Assembly: GCA_020152595.1 (NCBI GenBank)
Contig: JAIGNY010000566.1
Span: 1,358,501-1,422,500, forward strand
Direction: 5' to 3'
DNA length: 64,000 nucleotides
Origin: Chiridota heheva
Taxonomy: Eukaryota > Echinodermata > Holothuroidea > Apodida > Chiridotidae
Shown here: positions 27,101-34,095 of the stretch, in pieces
Layout: every line of letters starts with the position of its first letter
How positions within the stretch are numbered: position 1 is the stretch's first letter
The notes under the pieces: generated by a model
Database searches by the model: none
Told to the model about the DNA's origin: nothing
Seen by the model: the letters and a program-made list of their open reading frames with translations, nothing else
Translations under genes and position numbers: made by a program

Positions 27101-28415
27101 CTCGGGGCTAAGACATTGTTGTAAAGTTTACGCCTACATGTCCTGCAAGGTCTGTGGAACAGACTTTAAATTCAAATTTCTGAATTTGAATAAACATGGT
27201 AATAAAACAACTTGGCAAAAACGATCTTGGGTTTTGTCATCTAAGATGTTGGACTAAGGAGAAATCTCCTTGGTTGGATGAGGCTCATCTCCTTGGTTGG
27301 ATATGGAGCTCATCTCCTTGGTTGGATGGGGCTAATCTCCTTGGTTAGATGGGGCTAATCTCCTTGGTTGGATGGGGCTAATCTCCTTGGTTGGATGGGG
27401 CTAATCTCCTTGGTTGGATGGGGCTCATTTCCTTGGTTGGATGGGGCTAATCTCCTTGGTTGGATGGGGCTCATCTCCTTGGTTGGATGGGGCTAATCTC
27501 CTTGCTTGGATGGGGCTAATCTCTTTGGTTGGATGGGGATAATCTCCTTGGTTGGATGGGGCAGGAGGAGTGGGTGACAGGGGCAATGGGAAGTAGGAGG
27601 GGTGGGGATTTTTGTATTCATCTTGGTCAAATTTTTAAAACGGTGATTATTGTCTCTATATATTAATATCAGTAACCAAGAAGGAGTGTAGGATGTTCTT
27701 CGAAAAGTGGGGGCACGACCTTTTAGGGGGCACTTCCCAAATCGTATGCATATTTCCGGCCCCCTGTCTGTAGATGATAAAGTTAAGTGCAAAGGGACAT
27801 TAATTTTAGAAATGGGCACTTTTACAATGGGAACACATTTCCCCCGTATATGAGACTGACAAAAGTCGCCAGTTTCCTACTATTGGGTCAGTAATAAGGA
27901 GAATTTCATTTTGGAAAGGACACTTTGTAAAAAAAATGTATAAAGTGTACGCACATTCTACCACTTCTTGCACCTTTTGCAAGGGCACATTTTATTTTCA
28001 AAAGGGACACTTTTGTCATTTTCAGAAAAGTGGGATACGCCCCCTCCCCCTCTCCCCCCTCTCTCTCCCCCTCCGTTCCCTCACAAATGTAAGTAACACT
28101 GAGCAATAATTTACTCAACTGCCATAATGTCACAGTATTAATGTGATTACGATCACATGATCAGCTTGTATTACTGTGATTACGGCTAATCATGCGATAA
28201 TATGTTTCCTCTGTTATCTTTATGCACAGGTTCCTAGACGTGAACACGCCCTTTATCATGGGGACTCTACCAATGTCTAAAGGGGACTCCAGGATTCTGA
28301 ATCGGGATTTTGAGGGATGCATCACAGACGTTCGGCTCAACGATAAACTTTTAAGTCATGAGGACATCATTTGGCAGAAGTTCGTTGAACCTGGTTGCCC
28401 GTGGTACAAAAGAAG
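11316..28415 (+). CDS. Cadherin ectodomain gene fragment (EC repeats, classic-cadherin cysteine region, EGF-like, laminin G), seven exons, reading frame interrupted
   Basis: Seven exons can be placed: 11316-12183, 12501-12747, 13921-14562, 15671-15883, 16478-16682, 17524-17620 and 28230-28415. They encode in order the end of one EC repeat, two further EC repeats with linker motifs DQNDNPP and DENDNAP, a last EC-like segment, a cysteine-rich region with CECLAENKHGNC, an EGF-like module (CFNNGTCYENF, CICTDGFSGKNC) and a laminin-G domain (FQTNGLLLYVGRF, DGNWHNVELVY, FEGCITDVRLN). This order is that of non-chordate classic (type III, DN-cadherin-like) cadherins, which sit in the plasma membrane and adhere through calcium-bound EC repeats. 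Upstream ECs, the transmembrane helix and the catenin-binding tail are not found. Phases match at four of six junctions. There are frame breaks near 11990 and 15715 and a phase mismatch at 16682/17524. It may be a degenerating paralogue. A FAT-like or CELSR-like origin is less likely, because the cysteine region before the first EGF fits the classic type. Confidence 0.8.
12501..12747 (+). CDS. Cadherin exon: EC-like segment before the cysteine-rich region
   Basis: Acceptor TTTTTCAG ends at 12500. Phase is 0 on entry, matching the previous exon, and 1 at the donor (GTTTG|GTTAGT). It encodes a cadherin-like beta sandwich fragment (AKIPVRDLDT, TIRFGILADGDSS, IEIDHVTGMIRINP). RINP after TGMI matches the EC motif in which D/T-x-x-TG-x-I precedes a hydrophobic strand. 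The final G codon is completed as Asp in the next exon. Confidence 0.75.
13921..14562 (+). CDS. Cadherin exon: non-chordate classic cadherin cysteine region plus first EGF-like module
   Basis: Acceptor TTCAATTTAG ends at 13920, entry phase 1, donor TTTTCAG|GTGAGA, exit phase 1. It begins STARFRIRITGISDRLVANS, followed by a helix/strand segment (LNITEKEFLRKSG, VTIFNIQEF, VKVSFSAKRETGEFFSPVEV) typical of the region between the last EC and the first EGF in type III classic cadherins. It then has a cysteine cluster (DNCLAEMCNKRQRC, WCECLAENKHGNC) and an EGF-like module (LDLCSSQPCFNNGTC, YACICTDGFSG). This exon is fully open and is the strongest family marker in the gene. Confidence 0.85.
15671..15883 (+). 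CDS. Cadherin exon: EGF end and laminin-G start, frame disrupted
   Basis: Acceptor TTATCATCAG ends at 15670. The first codons complete the EGF of the previous exon (GKNCEI) with matching phase. From about 15722 the homologous reading (CKFDELCQDLPGAGFQCVC, then RTSWHFPIGAYLAFPTLQL) lies in a different frame. That frame has a TAA at 15711-15713, so no single frame spans the exon. The donor after 15883 (AAA|GTAGGA) joins in phase to the next laminin-G exon (KISLN then FSTFQTNG). Hence the exon is real, but a small indel between about 15690 and 15725 breaks it. Confidence 0.7.
15930..16005 (+). repeat. GT/G-rich tract with quadruplex potential
   Basis: GGGGGTGGGGTTGG, GGGTGTGGTGGGCG and GGTGGGG runs lie in the cadherin intron just after the 15671 exon. 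Confidence 0.55.
16478..16682 (+). CDS. Cadherin exon: core of laminin-G domain
   Basis: Acceptor CCCTTTCAG ends at 16477 and donor GAAAAG|GTACGA follows 16682. Entry phase 1 matches the previous exon and exit phase is 0. It encodes the laminin-G signatures FQTNGLLLYVGRF, FLALEIVRGEVSFTFNVG and SDGNWHNVELVY, covering the central strands of the sandwich. Confidence 0.85.
17150..17485. repeat. Minisatellite, 25-bp unit, about 13 copies, in a cadherin intron
   Basis: Repeats of ATCATCATCTGATTGTTGTA then CTTAG. Variants include TTTTTGTACATAG and TTATACTTA. It lies about 40 bp before the 17524 exon. Confidence 0.95.
17524..17620 (+). CDS. Cadherin exon: laminin-G strand with cysteines
   Basis: Acceptor ACATTTGTAG ends at 17523 and donor ACATG|GTAAGT follows 17620. 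The plausible reading is SEVILDGCKDDQEFSDFEC, then ATQALDVTT, which fits the laminin-G segment after WHxVE. It needs one carried-over base, but the preceding exon ends in phase 0. A second AG at 17526-17527 does not fix this. The exit joins in phase to 28230. Confidence 0.65.
21350..21425 (-). pseudogene. tRNA-like sequence, degenerate
   Basis: The - strand shows TGGCACAGATGGTTGCGGCG (A box like) and GTGAGTTCGAGCCCTGG (B box) about 55 bases apart, with an A/T run between. It is probably a tRNA-derived remnant. Confidence 0.35.
25383..25507. repeat. 43-bp tandem repeat, three copies
   Basis: TGACCATATCATGGTCATTT starts the units at 25383, 25426 and 25469. Each unit holds a TGACCA...TGGTCA dyad. 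Confidence 0.85.
25825..25865 (+). repeat. G-rich tract with quadruplex potential
   Basis: GGGAGGGAGGAGGGTGGGGG followed by AGGGGGTGAGGGTG, in the large cadherin intron. Confidence 0.6.
26318..26598. mobile_element. MITE B, 281 bp, arms about 75 bp, in the large cadherin intron
   Basis: The ends are CCACCTCTTGGGGCAACA (left) and TGTTGCCCCAAGAGGCGG (right). The arms continue with AAATACATCAATCTGTGGG on the left against CTCAGATTGATGTAATTTC on the right, and GCTTATTG against CAATAAGC. The spacer contains an A-run. Target duplication is unclear. Confidence 0.75.
27258..27562. repeat. Minisatellite, 23-bp unit, about 13 copies, in a cadherin intron
   Basis: CTCCTTGGTTGGATGGGGCT then AAT or CAT, repeated with few changes. 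It lies about 670 bp before the 28230 exon. Confidence 0.95.
27680..28060. repeat. GGGCACTTTT-type degenerate repeat, copy 1
   Basis: Recurring AAAAGGGACACTTTTGTCAT, GGGCACTTTTACAATGGG and GAAAAGTGGGGGCACG blocks. A similar block lies at 35240-35375. It is probably an old, diverged element made of short inverted or tandem pieces, in the cadherin intron. Confidence 0.5.
28038..28082. repeat. C/T-rich tract
   Basis: CGCCCCCTCCCCCTCTCCCC then CCTCTCTCTCCCCCTCC. Low-complexity polypyrimidine, not coding; it lies about 150 bp before the 28230 cadherin exon. Confidence 0.8.
28230..28415 (+). CDS. Cadherin exon: end of laminin-G domain
   Basis: Acceptor TTTATGCACAG ends at 28229 and donor AGAAG|GTAGGG follows 28415. 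Joined across the 10.6-kb intron, TG+G restores Trp. It reads FLDVNTPFIMGTLPMSK, then DFEGCITDVRLNDKLL and FVEPGCPWYKRR. This is the classic laminin-G closing motif (GC-I-x-DVRLN), with the trailing GCP that usually leads into an EGF. No next exon was recognised downstream. Exit phase is 2. Confidence 0.85.
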
Positions 28416-28684
28416 GTAGGGCTATACCTTGTCCCACGCATTAAGTGATAGCTCTGGTAGGGGAAAATCGTAAAGGGCTATCTAAATTTTATACAATGTC
28501 GCCAGAGATTATAGTTTGGGGGCACAGCAGTCAAGATCAGAAAAAATGGGGTAGGCTACTAAAATTGCGGAACTGCGCTGGCATACCGTGCGCGTAAAGG
28601 CACCGGGTCCAAGGGCTTGCGTAAGGGCCACTAGTGGGATTCAAGGGTAAGCCATGACTGGGTTTAGAGAAGCTCTGAATACAA

Positions 28685-29519
28685 AAAAAATATGCCCCAA
28701 AGTGGTTTAAAATGGAATATTTGTTGAAGAACGTTATGGGTGCAATTATCACGCCATTAATAAAGATTGTTAATATTTCTCTGGAGAATGGTGTCTTTGC
28801 TAACGAATGGAGAAAAACAAAACAATAATAAGACCTTTGATTGAAAACCAGTGCATGGATTTGATTTGATCTCATTATCGTTCGGTATGCCACCTTCCCT
28901 GCTTGTCAAAAGTTGTTGAGAAAGCAGTTCTTGGACAACTCAACAGCTGCTTTAATATCTATGCTCCTCTCCCATCCTACCAGTCTGCTTACCAGCTTAC
29001 CGTGCCGACTTCAACTGTGAAACTGCACTATTCTGCTAATTAGTTTGATGGACTGATGGGTGGTTTGCTGTGGGCTTTGCAAATTCAACAGGTAACACGA
29101 ATGTGTCTCATGCATTTGGCAGCTGCATTTGACACTGCGTATGACAATATATTGTTGCATGTCCTGGCAGCTCAATATGGAGTACATGACAGCATGATAA
29201 AGCATTGAAATAGTTTTCTGATTCTTAGAGACAGTGCTGTGTAAAGGTGAATAGTTCATATTCCAAATATAGACATTTGGAGTTCAGAGTTCACAAGGCA
29301 GCCTCATCGGATCCGTATTTTACTCCATATATATGCCAGTAACTTACATTATATTGTTCCAGCATCACTACAGCTTCATGAATATGCAGATGAACATACA
29401 ATTAAAAAGTGCCATAAGCTTCTGATACAGTCAAAGTTAGAGATGAAACCTCTGCGGTAATGAAGGAAGTAAAGAGATGGATGGAGAAAAATAAGCTGAA
29501 GTTAATGGTTTTAAAGAAT
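28685..29519 (+). mobile_element. L2/CR1-type LINE, reverse transcriptase fragment, left part
   Basis: In shifting frames it reads ITPLIKIVNISLENGVFANEW, CLSKVVEKAVLGQL, APLPSYQSAYQ, AAFDTAYDNILLHVLAAQYG, VHDSMIKH, then LHEYADEHTIKKCHK. The last has the YADD-type active-site strand altered to YADE. This order is the palm domain of LINE reverse transcriptases. Several frameshifts and stops make it inactive. It is interrupted at 29520 by a TA-flanked MITE and resumes at 30090. Confidence 0.85.
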
Positions 29520-29521
29520 TA

Positions 29522-30088
29522 GTTCAGGGGTCAAACAAGTCTATGAGTTCAGGTGTCAAGCAAGTTTATGAGTTTAGGGGTCAAGCAAGTCCATCTCATA
29601 TGAAAGGGGACTTCAAAAGAAACAAACTAGTAAAGAATGCAGAATTCAAAAATCTTTTTCCGTTTACGGTGATATCTATATTCAAAGTTTGGTACCATTT
29701 GTGTAGAAACGACTAAAATCAGACTAGTTATGATGTCATAGCCTCAGATTCCTCATAATCCTTATGTATTCTATCTTATTTTGTTCTGCGATTCTGTTGC
29801 TTAAAAATCATGGGATATGTCAAAAAGTGTAGAAAAACGGAATCTAATAAGGGCATTTATGATATACCACCTGACAAAAGTTCGAGGAGAAATGATTAAG
29901 ATAGTAACAAATTGAAATAAACTTTCTTTAAAATACATTAACAATTGTTATGAATGTACACAGATAAGACAGAGCTTTAAACTTTAATATCTCCTTAACG
30001 GAATAAAACAAAATTGAACGCTTTCTTCGCCATTTTGTTTCTTTTGATGTCCTCTTTTATATAAGATGGACTTGCTTCACCCCTGAAC
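29522..30088. mobile_element. MITE A, 567 bp, long inverted arms, TA target duplication, inserted in a LINE
   Basis: The ends are GTTCAGGGGTCAA and its complement TTCACCCCTGAAC, flanked by TA on both sides (29520-29521, 30089-30090). The inverted repeats run deep (CCATCTCATATGAAAGG, GACTTCAAAAGAAACAAA on the left). The left end carries two extra copies of its first 25-30 bases. No coding capacity. TA duplication suggests Tc1/mariner-type mobilisation. Confidence 0.8.
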
Positions 30089-30089
30089 T

Positions 30090-30315
30090 AATCTTTAAAT
30101 GTATGATAAATGCTATCAATATAAGTGACACGGTTGTGAATAGTGCTACATGTGTTGGGTGTCCTTCTTGATTCACCTTCATCTTTAAAGAATTATTTTT
30201 ATAAATTTGTACATTTTGTTTACTTTGATCAATTTTATATATTTGTAAAGCGCAGCCGAAAACTACGTTATTTATGGTTGGCGCTATATTAAGTGCAATA
30301 CATATTATTAATATT
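30090..30315 (+). mobile_element. L2/CR1-type LINE, right part with 3' end
   Basis: It continues the same element after the MITE (AINISDTVVNSATCVG). It then reaches a non-coding tail with TGTAAAGCGCAGCC and GGCGCTATATTAAGTGC, the type of paired motif seen at L2 3' ends, followed by ATTATTAATATT. Confidence 0.7.
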
Positions 30316-31060
30316 TATAAGAAAGTCCTATATTTGTAATAAAAAAAAGTCATAATAACTCATTACGATTTTAGATTGTCAAAAACTAAACACACAATAT
30401 TTGTTTGATTCGCGATAAACCGCACGTTTAGACTTTTATGCAGTGGTCAAATTTTGGCCAAAATTCAGCATGTTGTAATTGGAAAGTGGAGGTTAAATTT
30501 TTGATATAAACCTAATTCTCGGAAAGATAATTCAATTATCTCTATTTTGAGTGAATGTTTTGACATTTTTGATGTTTAGACTAGACGGGAAAAACCTTAC
30601 TGATACTTTTAGAATTTTCATGTTTACAGATAATTTAACAGTAAAACTCTTACATAGCTACAGAGCACACTGGAATTCAATAACAAATTTGTCTTTACCT
30701 CTGCAAATGATTTGACTGTTGTAATATTTTCTTATTATCATTATTATTATTATTATTATTATCATCATCATCATCGTCATCGGTCGTCGTCGGTGGTCGT
30801 CGTCGTCGCATCGTTATTATTATTATTATTATTATTACAAGTTTATGTATCTTTAGTGTTTTTCATAAACTAGAACATGCCACCCTCTAAAGTAATGCAA
30901 ATCTTTTGATGTGTTTGCAGATCGGTAATCATATAAACGTTAATATGAATATAAAACAAGAATGCAATCCACGTAGTTGCTGATCTCATCACCACTTGTT
31001 ACTTAGCAATGACCTCTCCTTCATATCATTCTGGGTCAGTATGTATATCAGCCTTGAAAC
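30316..31060. other. Non-coding, AT-rich
   Basis: Apart from the compound microsatellite at 30735 nothing is recognised. Confidence 0.5.
30735..30836. repeat. Compound microsatellite ATT-ATC-GTC-ATT
   Basis: (ATT)n then (ATC)n, GTCATCGGTCGTC variants, then (ATT)n again. The GC-rich centre has CpGs in an otherwise AT-rich region. Confidence 0.9.
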
Positions 31061-31079
31061 TTTGACCTTATAACACTGC

Positions 31080-31205
31080 AGTCACCATTGACTTTTCCCA
31101 TCACAGCAACAATGCAATAGTTTCCATAAGGCCCCCATAAATGCAAAATCCCGTTCACCTCATTCAAACACTGCAGCAGAAATGTGAAAATAGGTTTATT
31201 ACCAG
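31080..31205. repeat. Direct repeat flanking SINE2, copy 1
   Basis: ACAATGCAATAGTTTCCATA and CCCGTTCACCTCATTCAA recur at 31785-31845 with few changes. The two copies bracket the SINE2 insertion. Confidence 0.8.
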
Positions 31206-31407
31206 AGTACCACTTGATATTTGTAGTCGAAAGTCTGCGCGGCACAACTTCACCTTTCAAGGTACCATGCTACCACTTTGGATCACAATCGGCCGTGTAC
31301 TTTTTATGTTGATATTGGCTCAGATCTCTTCATTTTGAACAAATATTTCACTTTTGATTCCTGACTTTTTTAAAAGCTAAACTATCACATGCATATCACA
31401 AGTCGAC

Positions 31408-31682
31408 GACGACGAGTGAACACACAATTACAATGACGGGGTCGTCGCCTGCGTATTCGGTTATGATAGTAACAATGCTATCACGAAACGCTTAATACGG
31501 CCTGGACGAGAACACAGGTACGACGTACGGACAGACATAACATCGACAACCAAGTCAATGTCCACGGCCTTTGATAACCAGTTGTGGTACACTAGCGTGT
31601 CTACCCAACCCAGGCTTGAACCTGGGGCCTCGTGGTCTGTAGACAGGTATGATAACCGCTACACCACAGTAGGTAGATGGTA
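31408..31682 (-). mobile_element. SINE2, tRNA-derived, copy a
   Basis: The - strand head reads CTGTGGTGTAGCGGTTATCA (A box), then CCAGGTTCAAGCCTGGGTTG (B box). The body contains ACTTGGTTGTCGATGTTATG and GTATTAAGCGTTTCGTGATA, and it ends near TTCACTCGTCGTCG. It matches 37160-37443 almost throughout. Confidence 0.85.
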
Positions 31683-31754
31683 TTGCAAGTTACACTGCTA
31701 TACCCTTTATGTCCCATGCATCCACAATTCTAACTTTGACTTCATAACAGTTCA

Positions 31755-31880
31755 TCTTTGACTGTTTGACTTCTCCCATCATAACAATGCAATAGTTCCC
31801 ATAAGGCCCCCATAATGTGCAAAGTCCCATTCACCTCATTCAAGCACCTCAGCAGAAAGGTGAGAAAAGGCTTCATTGTC
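31755..31880. repeat. Direct repeat flanking SINE2, copy 2
   Basis: ACAATGCAATAGTTCCCATA and CCCATTCACCTCATTCAA match copy 1 at 31080. The repeat period is about 675 bp. Confidence 0.8.
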
Positions 31881-33729
31881 AGTTTATGTAGCTAAAGTTT
31901 CATTAATATAAGAATCAGTAAGCTGTTGTAATTTAACTATACGGAAATTTACCACTTACTATTTACTAATTACTATTTTTAGACATGTTATTATTTTTCT
32001 CTTTGAATACCATTAGTCTAGGCCTATCTGTTACATATCGAGAACAGACGAAAATATAGGAGAAATAGTAACAAAGTAAATATAAAAAAAAGTAAGTTAT
32101 CGAAAAGGAAACGAGGTGTCTATTATTAAAATTCGTTGAGGCCTACATGCAATAAAACACTGGTTTTAATACCGATACTCTGTTCTTACATGCTTAGGAT
32201 TTGTACAATATTTACGTTTCTTATTCTTTATGAAAATACATGTTTTGATTATTTGCATATTCAATATACCCATGGCATGGTAAGAAAAACTAATTCCAAA
32301 TACGTTTGTTCCGGTGTTTTGATTTTGCACTCGGCGGCGCATACGATTTACGGGAAGACTACAAATCGTCCACATTGCGTACATGAGAAAAGGGACGTTA
32401 TCACAAATCAGGATTTAATGGTACGTTTTAATGTTATTTATTTAACGAAAAAATCATGATAAAAGAATAATTATCAGGATATTTGACTAAAACTTAGCAT
32501 TTCTATCGATTGTATAATGTTAATTGTTTCGTAGAATTTTGACACGTACTACCACAAAAGCACAAACTCATGGTAAATCACTGCGCCGGACCAAATGAAA
32601 ACCCCCAGAGAAAAGGCTTAAGAAATAATTTCTTTGCCAATATGCCACTATACATTATGACGCTAGGCCTACGTCCTCGTTTTGTGTCTCAAAATAAATG
32701 ATGAACATATCAAATACGACTTACGACTAAAACAGATCAAAAAGAAAGAACAAATCGGAACTAATTTGTCTTTAAACAGATCATTGTGGCGGGTGCTTTA
32801 GTGTTTTCGATATACAGAAAGCGTGCGTGCGCGTAAACCCCCTGCAGAATTTGAATATGCCGCGGTAGAGGGTTACTCTAACGCGGCTGGCGAGGTCGTT
32901 TGTTTACAAAAACATTCGATTTAAATGTATCATGTGTGCGCAACACTAAGGCCAGTCTAAATGTACCTTACGGTCTATGCATAATGCACTGCAGACTACT
33001 GGGATTCCTAAGATTTTTTTAAAATTGATTTTAGATGTATTTTTCTTTTTCTTGACGGCAGGATGTCCTGTTAGTATGCATAATTCTAACATTTCTTTAA
33101 TTCAGCACATAGTGGTTGTAAACATTTTCAATTTCGTTGACTTCTCTGTAGAACCCTATCATCGTCAGCGGATCCAGACTAGCCTAACGTTATCTGTATA
33201 GGCGTAGGCCTAAGTGTAGGCTCATATCGAAAAAGAATATTGAAATTGCAATGTTCTGTAACAAATCAATAGCATAAATAGCCGAATATTGTATGAAAAG
33301 ATAAGTGATTAATTTCTTCTGCATTTTAAATACATATCTAAGGAAAATATTTTTGATCTCCACATAATTTTGTGTATTATTCCTAATTTAGGGCACACCA
33401 ATTTTCAAGAATTTGACATAAATAAATCAAAAAGTTATTTTAACGGTCAGGTATTATCTGAAGTACATAATCCAGAGAAAGAGGTGATTATCATGTTTAA
33501 TAAAGTGAGCCTTGAATTTCCATTTTTCACCTTTTCAATTTCATGTGCCATTGGCATCATTCTAAATACAGGAATTAATACTTGAATTATAAACCCACAA
33601 AAATCAATAGTCTTAGACATGGGGCACTAAATTCGATACCATATTCGGTCTTTTCGTTCCAAAATGACCCCAAATAGTATTACTTTCACTATTCAAACCC
33701 TGTTATTAATATTTTTATTATTTTTATAC
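31881..33729. other. Non-coding, nothing recognised
   Basis: It includes a short CpG-richer patch at 32790-32960 (GCGTGCGTGCGCGTAAAC) that could be an old promoter-like island, but no gene start follows. Confidence 0.45.
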
Positions 33730-34095
33730 TTTATTCTTCTTTTTCTTTTTTCTTCTTCTTCTTTTTTTTTTCTTCTTCTTCTTCTTTTTCTTTTTCTTTT
33801 TTTTCTTTTTCTTTTCTTTTTCTTTTCTTCTTCTTCTTCTTCTTTTTCTTTTTTTCGTCTTTTTCTATAGTCTTCTTCTTCTTCTTAATCTTCTTATTAA
33901 TCTTCTTATTATTCTTCTTATTAATCTTATTATTAATATTATTATTATTAATCTTATTATTATTATTCTTATTAATTATCATTATTATTATTATCAATAT
34001 TATTATCATTATTATTATTATTGTTGTTGTTGTTGTTAGTGTTGTTGTTGTTGTACTTATTAATATTGTTGTTGTTGTTGTTGTTGTTTTTTTTT
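33730..34095. repeat. Compound trinucleotide tract (TTC then TTA then TTG)
   Basis: Pyrimidine TTC/TTTTTC (33730-33890) grades into TTA/ATT (33890-34020), then TTG (34021-34095). Both long ORFs here are low complexity and not genes. Confidence 0.95.

Larger units (their letters stand above)
17621..28229 (+). other. Large cadherin intron, 10.6 kb
   Basis: It connects two laminin-G exons in matching phase. It contains MITE B, the 43-bp and 23-bp minisatellites, a tRNA-like remnant and homopolymer tracts. 20560-21060 looks repeat-like (GGAACGAGCACGGACAAGGG) but could not be classed. No other exon was recognised. Confidence 0.7.

Noticed and set aside
31558-31761. 67-codon ORF and its counterpart at 37061-37414
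   Set aside because: Mostly translation of SINE2; only the part outside the SINE in the second ORF is of interest (the Walker B segment).
32790-32960. CpG-richer patch considered as a promoter island
   Set aside because: No gene start, TATA-like element with a following exon, or conserved ORF nearby.
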